A stretch of DNA of 11,835 bases, from NCBI GenBank assembly GCA_031255115.1, contig JAIRTD010000088.1:1-11835 (forward strand), in the 5' to 3' direction. The translations under genes and the position numbers were made by a program. The notes under the pieces are model-generated. The model saw nothing but the letters and a program-made list of their open reading frames with translations. It was not told the origin of the DNA and searched no databases. This document shows positions 1-6,233 of the stretch, piece after piece. Position 1 is the stretch's first letter; every line of letters begins with the position of its first letter. Origin of the DNA: Spirochaetaceae bacterium. GTDB taxonomy: Bacteria > Spirochaetota > Spirochaetia > Treponematales > Breznakiellaceae.

Positions 1-1141
1 GGTACGCAAAGCCATAGACGCCGCCGGCAAGCAGCACCGGAGGACTGTCAAAGGCCGCTACTCCCGCTGCGGCGGCTTCGGGAATGGTGGCGGCGCTGTC
101 ATTGTAAAAGCGCACGCCGCCTTTTTCGTGGAAAAACTCAAGGCGATGTTCTATGCCCCGGTACTGCTCCAGGGCGCGGTAAATAGCAGTGGCTTCAAAA
201 CCCAGATCAAGGAGGGCAAGACCGGCGGCGAGGAGATTTTTTTTCTGGTGGACGCCGGGGACAAGGAGCTTTGCCGGAACGAGTTCCACAATGGTTCCGT
301 TAATCCTGACGAGACCCGGAGCGTCCGGCCCGGAAAGCCAGGCGCCGGAACTGTTTTCGGGGAGCGGCGAAGCGGCGTAGACCAGGGGCCTCGCCTTTGT
401 CTCGGACAGAAAAATTCTCCCCCAGGAATCATCCTCCGCCACAGTACAGTCATTGAGGTCCTGGCCCTGGTAGATGATTTTTTTGTCGTTGACATAGGCT
501 TCCATGGTTCCGTAGCGGTCCAGATGATCGGGCAAAATGGCGGTGAGCAGGGCGGCGCGGGGCTTGAGCAGCGCTTCATCTGTACCGTTCTTTTTTCTTC
601 CGGCCAGATCGCCGAGCTGCCAGCTCGAAAGTTCGAGGACCACATCATCGCCTGCCTTTAGTTCATCAAGAAAGCTCAAGGGCGAAACAGTGATATTGCC
701 CCCCAGAAAACTCCGCCTCTCCGGCCTGTCCAGGGATTTTTGGGCCCAGTGCATGGCTGAGGCCGTGCTGGACTTGCCTTTGGAGCCGGTAACCGCGCTG
801 AGTCTTGCCGGTGAAGCGGCAAGGAACAGGGAAATATCTGTCTCAATACGTTTCGCGCAGCCAAGATAGGGCGAGCCGGGCGGCACGGCGGGGTTTTTAA
901 CCACCATATCGGCGTTTCTAAAATCTTCCATCTCGTGGGTTCCCAGGACATACCGTATATGTTTGAAGCCTTCAAGTTTTTCGATTGAAGGAGCGAGGGT
1001 TTTTTCGTCCCTGAGATCGGTTATGGTAAGCTCCGCGCCCTGGCGGGCAAGATAGCGGGCCGACTCGAGGCCTCCGCCGTTAAGGCCCAGGCCCATGATA
1101 ACCACCTTCATTCCTGAATATTGAAGCGAAACGTCTTTCAT
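1..1141 (-). CDS. murD: UDP-N-acetylmuramoylalanine--D-glutamate ligase MurD (partial, C-terminus off the left edge)
   Basis: Cytoplasmic ATP-dependent ligase that adds D-glutamate to UDP-MurNAc-L-Ala in peptidoglycan synthesis. The first 380 residues are present; the family is usually about 440-460, so the end of the C-terminal domain is missing. Visible motifs in Mur-ligase order: N-terminal Rossmann-like glycine loop GLGLNGGG (17-24), ATP P-loop TGSKGKSST (118-126), GGN (148-150), ELSSWQL (170-176), DHLDRYG (205-211), the likely carbamylated lysine K220, EHRLE (331-335), NDSAATIP (347-354) and LAGG (371-374). ELSSWQL and EHRLE point to MurD rather than MurC, MurE or MurF. The E. coli NDSKAT lysine is alanine here (A350). 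The start is the ATG at 1141, with AGGAGAG just upstream at short spacing. The gene diverges from the FecR-domain gene. The reading frame runs unbroken to base 1. Confidence 0.95.
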   Translation of the reverse strand, partial: MKDVSLQYSGMKVVIMGLGLNGGGLESARYLARQGAELTITDLRDEKTLAPSIEKLEGFKHIRYVLGTHEMEDFRNADMVVKNPAVPPGSPYLGCAKRIETDISLFLAASPARLSAVTGSKGKSSTASAMHWAQKSLDRPERRSFLGGNITVSPLSFLDELKAGDDVVLELSSWQLGDLAGRKKNGTDEALLKPRAALLTAILPDHLDRYGTMEAYVNDKKIIYQGQDLNDCTVAEDDSWGRIFLSETKARPLVYAASPLPENSSGAWLSGPDAPGLVRINGTIVELVPAKLLVPGVHQKKNLLAAGLALLDLGFEATAIYRALEQYRGIEHRLEFFHEKGGVRFYNDSAATIPEAAAAGVAAFDSPPVLLAGGVYGFAY

Positions 1142-1159
1142 GCTCTCCTCTGTCCCCCT

Positions 1160-1200
1160 GAAAGCCCGCGGGAGTTTTCCGGCCGGAAAGCCCGGCGCCG
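1160..1200. promoter_or_regulatory. Cluster of palindromes between divergent murD and FecR-domain gene
   Basis: Three perfect palindromes lie in 41 bases: CCCGCGGG (1165-1172), TTTCCGGCCGGAAA (1176-1189) and CGGCGCCG (1193-1200). The 9-mer GAAAGCCCG occurs twice in the same direction, at 1160-1168 and 1186-1194, so the repeat period is 26 bases. The position, upstream of both divergent genes and inside the presumed murD 5' untranslated region, suits an operator or an RNA hairpin. I recognise no known binding site, and GC-rich DNA yields short palindromes by chance. Confidence 0.3.
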
Positions 1201-1210
1201 CTTTTCCGCC

Positions 1211-1240
1211 TTGCCGGTTCCCGATGGTTCATAGTATAGT
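1211..1240 (+). promoter_or_regulatory. Putative sigma70-type promoter of the FecR-domain gene
   Basis: A -35-like TTGCCG (1211-1216) and a -10-like TATAGT (1235-1240) are separated by 18 bases. The -10 ends 7 bases before the ATG at 1248, so transcription would begin at or next to the start codon. The minus strand also reads TATACT at 1238-1233, which could be a -10 for divergent murD, but no convincing -35 accompanies that one. Confidence 0.5.
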
Positions 1241-1247
1241 AGGTTTT

Positions 1248-2270
1248 ATGAGAAAGAATAGTACGGCTGAATCCAGGGCCGGAGATTCGCGCTGCGGCGC
1301 TTTGGGTCTTTTTACGGCTCTCGTCCTTTTTTTCCTTGTCCCCCTGTTTTGGCAGCCTGGTTTTGCGGACGCCCAGGAAAGCGGTTTCATACAGATTATT
1401 GACGCCGGCGGCTCAGACTTTATTGTCCTTAGCCAGGGCAGGCGCGTCGTGTACAGCCCTGAAAGCCTTAGGGAAGAGGCGGTATATCTCGGTTCCGGGG
1501 ATATGCTGCAGACCGGTCCGGGGAGTTTTGCCGAATTACAGCTTTCAGGCGGCGCCCGTCTCAAGCTGGCTGAAAATTCCTCGCTCCGTTTTGGGGAAGG
1601 CGGGGCCGAAACACCGCTAAGGTTTTTTTACGGCAGACTGCGTCTCAGAACCGGGCCGGGCCAACGCCTTGCCATCCTTACCGATTCCCGGAGTGTGGAA
1701 TTTGATTCAGGTGACGGGGCTGTTGACTATATACTCAGGCCGGGAAGCGCGCTGCCTGTTTTCGCGGTTTCGATGTTTGAAGGAACAGCCCATGTCCGCG
1801 CCGGGCGGCAATCCCCGCTTCATGAGCTTGCCGCTTTTGAAAAAGTCGGCCTTGAGGAAACAACTTCTTATGCCTGGGTTGAGCGGGGCATTGTGGATGA
1901 CGAAACCCTGGCGTACTGGAACGCCCATAATTTTAAGGATGCTCCCCCTCTGGTCCGGCCCGGACTTGCCGTAACCGTTCCCGAGCAGCCAAAGGAGATT
2001 CCTTTTACCCTGCCTGATACTTCGGTGTTTAGGCGGCCCAACCGGATGAAGAACGTCATGATCACCACGGGCGTTGTGTTTTCCCTTGCCGGCCTGGGGC
2101 TGAACGGCGCGGGGTTCTGGCATCTTGACAGGGAAGATTACGATATGGCCCGCATCTTTATGATCTCTGGCGCGGCGGTTTCCGGTTTCGGCATTCTTAC
2201 CCTTTTGGGAGCTTTGGCGATAAATCCGCCCTCTGACGCTGCGCTTAACGCCGCCCCGGCGCTTCCCTAA
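1248..2270 (+). CDS. FecR-domain protein with N-terminal signal/anchor and two C-terminal membrane helices
   Basis: A 340-residue exported or membrane protein. Residues 1-17 are polar/basic, 18-38 form a hydrophobic segment (ALGLFTALVLFFLVPLFW region), and GFADAQ follows as a possible signal-peptidase site. Residues about 82-130 match the FecR core: SGDMLQTGPGSFAELQLSGG, then a KLAENSSLRF strand pair and GRLRLRTG. Near the C-terminus are two hydrophobic helices (about 269-291 and 302-325) joined by a short charged loop, then an Ala/Pro-rich tail. In Pfam terms FecR domains occur in iron-regulatory anti-sigma proteins but also, widely, in stand-alone envelope proteins. No sigma factor or TonB receptor lies nearby, so the second kind is likelier. 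The ATG at 1248 is chosen because it follows the -10 by 7 bases and gives a proper signal; upstream in-frame ATGs at 1140 and 1224 lack an SD. A DUF2804 gene follows after 17 bases. Confidence 0.8.
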   Translation: MRKNSTAESRAGDSRCGALGLFTALVLFFLVPLFWQPGFADAQESGFIQIIDAGGSDFIVLSQGRRVVYSPESLREEAVYLGSGDMLQTGPGSFAELQLSGGARLKLAENSSLRFGEGGAETPLRFFYGRLRLRTGPGQRLAILTDSRSVEFDSGDGAVDYILRPGSALPVFAVSMFEGTAHVRAGRQSPLHELAAFEKVGLEETTSYAWVERGIVDDETLAYWNAHNFKDAPPLVRPGLAVTVPEQPKEIPFTLPDTSVFRRPNRMKNVMITTGVVFSLAGLGLNGAGFWHLDREDYDMARIFMISGAAVSGFGILTLLGALAINPPSDAALNAAPALP

Positions 2271-2287
2271 AAGGCTGCGGAAGAATA

Positions 2288-3310
2288 ATGGCCTTCATAG
2301 AGACCGAAGTCTCCGCGCTGAATGAGTACGGCTATCCCTGCAATTTTGGCTGGGCAAAAAAACCCTTGCTTCAATATAACCATGCGCTGGTAGAAGCGCC
2401 GGGCAGGAAGATCTACGGCTCTGACCGGTATATAATTTTTTCGTCCCAGCATCTTATTCATACTGAAATATTTGACGGCGGAATCATGGGCTTTGCGGCG
2501 GTTACCCTTGTTTCTTTCAGGAACAAGACCCGCAGTTCCCTGTCCGTAATCAACCCCCTTCCCCTGGGGAGTTTTGATCTCCCGGATTCAAGCGAATCAG
2601 GTTCAATCAAAATACAGCGCAGCCGCTTTGCCCTGGACTTTGTCGCCATGGCAGGCGGCGCCCGTATACTCAAGGCCGATATTCCCAAGTTCAGCCATAA
2701 CCGGGGACTCAGGGGCGCCATCGTGCTTACCCCGCCTGATGACGGCGAGTCGATAGTTACCAATCTTCCCTGGCGGGAAGAAAAAAGCGCCTTTCAGTAC
2801 ACCCGGCGTTCTCCCTGGTACATTGCCGAAGGAGTCATGCAGTTTGCCGGACAGGAACTGGTTTTTACCAAGGGAAACGCCTGGGGCATTTTTGACTGGA
2901 ACCGCGGGGTGCGGCCCCGCCGGGACGTGCGTTTCTGGGCAGCCGGATCGGGCCTTGCCGGAGAAAGGCAGGTAAGTTTCAGCGTGGGCTACGGTTCCGC
3001 GGATAACAGTTACGCCACGGAAAACGCCTTTTTTGTCGACGGAAAACTCCACAAGCTCGACCAGGTTACCTTTCAGATCAATCCGTCGTACTGGCTTGAC
3101 AAGTGGAATTTTACCAGCAATGACGGAAGGCTTAAAATGGAATTTTCTCCGGTGATGGAGCGCTCGGTGCGGCATCAGTTTCTCTTTCATACCCACCGCC
3201 GCCGTCAGGTTTTTGGCAGCTTTTCCGGTACCATTGCGCTTGACGACGGGAAAGAAATCACCTTTCAGAATATTACCGGCATGGGAGAGAGAAAAAAGAC
3301 CCGCTTTTGA
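2288..3310 (+). CDS. DUF2804 domain-containing protein
   Basis: A 340-residue protein with no obvious signal peptide or membrane helix. It is recognised as DUF2804 (PF10974) by the layout: an N-terminal ITE-like opening (IETEVSALNEYG), a central WG-IFDWNRG segment (about residues 199-207), the FSVGYGSADNSYATENAFFVDG stretch (about 236-257), then HKLDQVTF and a SNDGRLKMEFSP motif near residues 277-288. The family has no established biochemical function; its predicted fold is rich in beta strands. The gene lies 17 bases after the FecR-domain gene on the same strand with GCGGAAG as a modest SD, so the two are probably co-transcribed. The stop codon is embedded in the terminator hairpin that follows. 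Confidence 0.85.
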   Translation: MAFIETEVSALNEYGYPCNFGWAKKPLLQYNHALVEAPGRKIYGSDRYIIFSSQHLIHTEIFDGGIMGFAAVTLVSFRNKTRSSLSVINPLPLGSFDLPDSSESGSIKIQRSRFALDFVAMAGGARILKADIPKFSHNRGLRGAIVLTPPDDGESIVTNLPWREEKSAFQYTRRSPWYIAEGVMQFAGQELVFTKGNAWGIFDWNRGVRPRRDVRFWAAGSGLAGERQVSFSVGYGSADNSYATENAFFVDGKLHKLDQVTFQINPSYWLDKWNFTSNDGRLKMEFSPVMERSVRHQFLFHTHRRRQVFGSFSGTIALDDGKEITFQNITGMGERKKTRF

Positions 3311-3331
3311 TTGGTTCGCAAGCGGGGTTTT
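3299..3331. terminator. Bidirectional intrinsic terminator between convergent DUF2804 gene and murE
   Basis: Perfect 7-bp stem: CCCGCTT (3300-3306) pairs with AAGCGGG (3320-3326) around a 13-base loop. On the plus strand it is followed by GTTTTAT. On the minus strand the same stem is followed by TCTTTTTTC, because of the A-run at 3291-3298. It can therefore end transcription from both sides. The DUF2804 stop codon (3308-3310) lies in the loop. Confidence 0.75.
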
Positions 3332-3379
3332 ATCGTTAGTCGCCATGGCCGGGAATCTGTCCTGGGTTTTTATCGTTAG
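3324..3379 (+). repeat. Short direct repeat GGGTTTT(T)ATCGTTAG at the murE 3' end
   Basis: GGGGTTTTATCGTTAG at 3324-3339 recurs as GGGTTTTTATCGTTAG at 3364-3379, about 40 bases away. The second copy contains the murE stop codon (complement of 3376-3378); the first copy carries the same bases downstream of murE. This looks like a small local duplication. No function is evident. Confidence 0.5.
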
Positions 3380-4941
3380 GTGTCATACCCCATTTCGGCA
3401 AGGGCTTTTTCCGCTTCGGTAATTTCGTCGTAGGGCATGACGTTTCCGGCATAGATGATGGAATTTTCGTGGCCCTTTCCCAGAAGCAGCGCCAGGTCGC
3501 CCGGCCCGGCAAGGCTGAAGGCCTTCCGTATTGCCTCGCCCCGGCAGGGGATAAGAAAAAGGTCCTCGTTTCTTTTTTTGCCTTCGCAGCCCAAAGCGAT
3601 TTCTTCGAGTATATCCATGGGAACTTCTCCCCTGGGGTCCTCGTCGGTGAGAATCACCACATCAGAATATGCGGCGGCAATGCGGCCCTGGGCGCCGCGC
3701 TTTTTGGTGTCCCTCTCTCCCGCCGAGCCGAATACGCTTATGATTCTTTTTCCCTTGAGACTGTATTCTTTTCGGAGGGGCGGGAATATGGTTTCGAATG
3801 AAGAAGGCGTATGGGCATAGTCAACCAGTACGGTAAAATTCTGGCCCCTGGAGACAGATGTCATGCGGCCCCGCACCGGTTTAAGCAGGGGAACAAGGGG
3901 TATAAAATCCTTTACCGGGCGCTCCAAAAGGCCCGACACCGTGAGGAGGGCGGCAAGTACATTGGCGCAGTTAAAAGCGCCGGGAAGACGATCGTTAAGC
4001 GCAATTACTTCTCCGCTTGATTGTACCCTGACACGGCAGTTGTTGCCTTCGGCGCCGCTTTCGAGGGCAACAACCGAAAGTTCCGCCGCGGCGCCCTTCA
4101 AACTGTAAAAAAAGGTTTTTTGCTTTGTAACGCCGGCAAAATAGGAAGCGCTTTTATCGTCGGCATTGATGACCCCAAACGGAATTCCGCCGCCAGAAAG
4201 CCCCTGTTTTGAGCCCTTCCATATATCGAGGGCGCGAAAAAGATTCGCCTTGTCATCGCGGTACTGTTCCCAGGTTCCGTGGAATTCAAGATGCTCGTGG
4301 GTTACATTGGTCATCACCGCGGCGTCAAAGGCGGCGTCGCCCAGGCGGTTGGTTTTGGGCGAAAGGCCGTGGGAACTTGCCTCAAGGACCGCGTATTCAA
4401 GTCCGTTTCGGAGCATGGAGTCAAGAGCGCCGTGGACCGTTGTTGCTTCCGGCGTGGTCTGGTGTTCGGGGTTGGGCATCTCGCCGCCGCCTGTATCGGA
4501 CTGCACGGTAGAAATAAAGCCCGCCTTTTTTCCCGCGAGCTTTAAAAGCTGATAAATAAGGTAGACCGTAGTACTCTTGCCCTCGGTCCCGGTTACCCCG
4601 GCCACCCGCAGACGTTGTGAGGGGCTGCCATAAAAGGCGTCGGCAACAGGAGACATGGCAAAGCGGGAGTCTTTTACCTTGATAAAAACCGTGCCGGGAT
4701 CATAACCCGGAAGCTCCTCCTGGTGAATCACCGCAGAAGCTCCCCGCGCAATGGCGTCGCCAATAAAGGCATGACCGTTGGCGTGCAGCCCCTTGAGGGC
4801 AAAGTAGAGCTTTCCCTTCTGGATCTTGCGGGAATCATATTCCAGGCCGGTGATAAGGGGATCGGCGTTTCCGCGCCTTTCGATAAAGCCGGAGCGCTCC
4901 TCCGCAGCGGCGCTAAAAAATTCAGACAAACGGCGTTCCAT
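3376..4941 (-). CDS. murE: UDP-N-acetylmuramyl-tripeptide synthetase MurE
   Basis: ATP-dependent cytoplasmic ligase adding the third, diamino, residue to UDP-MurNAc-L-Ala-D-Glu. It has 521 residues, a normal length. Motifs: P-loop TGTEGKSTT (117-125), TTPE (162-165), EASSHGL (187-193), NVTHEHLEFHGT (212-223), the likely carbamylated K231, GRM (358-360), DYAHTP (374-379), FGSAGERD (404-411), DEDPRGE (433-439) and GKGHE (488-492). The DNPR motif that marks meso-diaminopimelate enzymes is DEDPR here, and AGERD resembles the lysine-type subfamily. Treponema peptidoglycan is known to contain L-ornithine, so ornithine is a reasonable guess but not shown. The ATG at 4941 is chosen over an upstream TTG at 5025 because homology begins near it and a TATACT lies 7 bases before it. 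No SD is seen. It is a single-gene unit, ended by the shared terminator. Confidence 0.95.
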   Translation of the reverse strand: MERRLSEFFSAAAEERSGFIERRGNADPLITGLEYDSRKIQKGKLYFALKGLHANGHAFIGDAIARGASAVIHQEELPGYDPGTVFIKVKDSRFAMSPVADAFYGSPSQRLRVAGVTGTEGKSTTVYLIYQLLKLAGKKAGFISTVQSDTGGGEMPNPEHQTTPEATTVHGALDSMLRNGLEYAVLEASSHGLSPKTNRLGDAAFDAAVMTNVTHEHLEFHGTWEQYRDDKANLFRALDIWKGSKQGLSGGGIPFGVINADDKSASYFAGVTKQKTFFYSLKGAAAELSVVALESGAEGNNCRVRVQSSGEVIALNDRLPGAFNCANVLAALLTVSGLLERPVKDFIPLVPLLKPVRGRMTSVSRGQNFTVLVDYAHTPSSFETIFPPLRKEYSLKGKRIISVFGSAGERDTKKRGAQGRIAAAYSDVVILTDEDPRGEVPMDILEEIALGCEGKKRNEDLFLIPCRGEAIRKAFSLAGPGDLALLLGKGHENSIIYAGNVMPYDEITEAEKALAEMGYDT

Positions 4942-4948
4942 AACCAGG

Positions 4949-4978
4949 AGTATACCGGAATTTGCATCTTTGGGACAG
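4949..4978 (-). promoter_or_regulatory. Putative murE promoter, close to the start codon
   Basis: On the minus strand TATACT occupies 4954-4949, and exactly 7 bases separate it from the ATG at 4941. A weak -35-like CTGTCC (4978-4973) lies 18 bases upstream. No purine-rich SD is present before the ATG (the bases are CCTGGTT). The geometry fits a leaderless transcript. Confidence 0.45.
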
Positions 4979-5034
4979 GCGGGGCCGCAAGGAGGCTCTT
5001 TTCGGTAAGATTTTTCGTGAGGCAAGACAGGGCC

Positions 5035-5063
5035 TTGTCATAATCGCGATAATTCACTATAGT
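5035..5063 (+). promoter_or_regulatory. Promoter of the corA transcription unit with dyad in the spacer
   Basis: TTGTCA (5035-5040) and TATAGT (5058-5063) are 17 bases apart, close to the sigma70 consensus. The predicted transcript start is near 5070. Inside the spacer, 5040-5053 (ATAATCGCGATAAT) is a dyad with 12 of 14 symmetrical positions and a perfect ATCGCGAT core (5043-5050), a position where a repressor would block RNA polymerase. Confidence 0.65.
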
Positions 5064-5243
5064 TTAGGTATCAAAGCTATACAAAGGAGGAAGCGCCATG
5101 TCCGATTCGGACGGCGGGGGTAGTAGTTTCCCCGTTCATAGACGCGTATACACCGCGCATATAACATTTTGGCGCTTTCCGCGGAAAACCTGGAGCTAGA
5201 GGCTTTGTGTGTTTTTCCCGTGAGGCGCATGGGAGAAACAGTC
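5064..5243 (+). promoter_or_regulatory. Structured 5' leader of corA with possible SD-masking hairpins
   Basis: About 174 transcribed bases precede corA. (a) GGAAGCGCC (5089-5097), which overlaps the SD of the leader ORF, can pair with GGCGCTTTCC (5171-5180) with one bulged T. (b) GTCCG/CGGAC form a small hairpin at 5100-5112. (c) CGGGG/CCCCG flank TAGTAGTTT-type loop sequence near 5114-5133. (d) TTTCCGCGGAAA (5176-5187) is a perfect palindrome that competes with (a). (e) TTTTTCCC (5212-5219) pairs with GGGAGAAA (5231-5238), 8 bp with one G-U, masking the corA SD. No match to the M-box riboswitch was recognised. Folding is by eye only. Confidence 0.45.
5098..5199 (+). CDS. Candidate 33-residue leader peptide upstream of corA
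   Basis: An ATG at 5098 follows a very strong SD, AAAGGAGG (5083-5090), with 7-base spacing, and the frame runs 33 codons to TAG (5197-5199). The peptide starts MSDSDGGGSSFPVHRR and ends in a basic, tryptophan-containing part (FWRFPRKTWS). It has no signal peptide or known domain. The SD is better than that of corA itself, whose ATG lies 44 bases downstream in another frame. A regulatory leader ORF is the natural reading, as known for Salmonella corA and mgtA, but no sequence similarity is claimed. It could also be a chance frame or a remnant of an older corA start lost by a frameshift. Confidence 0.45.
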   Translation: MSDSDGGGSSFPVHRRVYTAHITFWRFPRKTWS

Positions 5244-6233
5244 ATGATAACGATAAGAACACAGGAAGAATATGGTCTCAAAGAGAGCAGACTGGTTACC
5301 AGGGATTGCTGGATAGACGCAAGAAATGTAACAAAAGAGGACATTACAAGGCTTGAGACGGAATTCGGCATTGACGGGGAGCTCTTAAATGACATTATGG
5401 ACGCCGACGAGCAAGCCCGTATCGAAAAAGAAGATGAATATGTTGCCATAATAATACGTATCCCCGTATACGACGAGGCCTATGAAGTTGCCTACTATAC
5501 CCTGCCCCTGGGGATCATACTTTTCCCCGACAAGGTGGTAACCGTATGCCAGCGTTCCGGAGACGTGCTTGACAGTCTTTTGAGAAATCGTATCAGAGGT
5601 TTTACCATCAAAAACAGGACGCTCTTTGTGTTGAATCTTTTGAGCAGGGCGGCTTTTACCTTTCTTAAAACGCTCAAGGAGCTTAACAAGCACACCAATG
5701 TTATCGAGCGGGAACTCCAGAAATCGGTTAAAAACAACGAGCTTATTCAGCTTTTGTCCGTTCAGAAAAGTCTGGTGTATGTTACTACCAGCGTCAAGAC
5801 CAATGAGCTGCTTCTGGAAAAACTCCAGAAAACATCCATACTCCGTTTTAAGGGTGAAGAGCGGGAGATACTTGAAGACGTGGCGACCGAGAACAAACAG
5901 GCCATCGAAATGGCCAATATCTATTCTTCCATACTTACCGGAACCATGGACGCTTTTGCCAGTGTTATTTCCAACAACCTCAATATTGTGATGAAGCGGC
6001 TTACCATAGTATCCATAGTTCTCATGATACCGACTTTGATTACCAGTTTCTTCGGAATGAACGTGGAACTTCCCTTCCAGGAAAGCGCTTCGGCGGCTCT
6101 GGGGATTTTTGGCATAAGTCTTTTGGCCTCGGTGCTGGGGGCCGTAATCCTGACTACAGAAATCAAAAGGCGCAAGCGTTCCAGGGTGCTTCCCTATACC
6201 CAGGCACTGTTTACCGCGGTACATAAAGTATGA
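5244..6233 (+). CDS. corA: Magnesium/cobalt transporter CorA family protein
   Basis: A 329-residue inner-membrane divalent-cation channel, expected to be pentameric and to carry Mg2+ (also Co2+ or Ni2+) inward. The N-terminal cytoplasmic domain is rich in charged helices, with a long helical stalk (about 130-250). The signature GMN is at 271-273 (SFFGMNVELP) at the end of the first membrane helix (about 253-273); the second helix is about 284-305. The tail after it, about 24 residues (EIKRRKRSR onward), is basic and longer than the usual few lysines. The ATG at 5244 is preferred: GGGAGA lies 7 bases upstream and the CorA-like sequence MITIRTQEEYG starts there. The same frame is open upstream from a TTG at 5169 and an ATG at 5229, which could give longer forms. 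The stop overlaps the next start by ATGA. Confidence 0.93.
   Translation: MITIRTQEEYGLKESRLVTRDCWIDARNVTKEDITRLETEFGIDGELLNDIMDADEQARIEKEDEYVAIIIRIPVYDEAYEVAYYTLPLGIILFPDKVVTVCQRSGDVLDSLLRNRIRGFTIKNRTLFVLNLLSRAAFTFLKTLKELNKHTNVIERELQKSVKNNELIQLLSVQKSLVYVTTSVKTNELLLEKLQKTSILRFKGEEREILEDVATENKQAIEMANIYSSILTGTMDAFASVISNNLNIVMKRLTIVSIVLMIPTLITSFFGMNVELPFQESASAALGIFGISLLASVLGAVILTTEIKRRKRSRVLPYTQALFTAVHKV

Noticed and set aside
151..648. Open frames on both strands inside murD
   Set aside because: The minus frame with all MurD motifs runs through this stretch; the others are out-of-frame shadows.
2603..3346. 247-codon open frame on the minus strand opposite the DUF2804 gene
   Set aside because: The plus frame carries family-like sequence; the minus translation has no recognisable domain and crosses the terminator, so it is a shadow.
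5064..5243. M-box (ykoK) magnesium riboswitch before corA
   Set aside because: The length is similar, but I do not find the conserved M-box sequence blocks, and a strong SD plus ORF lies in the middle.
5385..6224. 279-codon open frame on the minus strand opposite corA
   Set aside because: CorA is certain by its GMN motif and membrane helices; the antisense frame has no coherent features.
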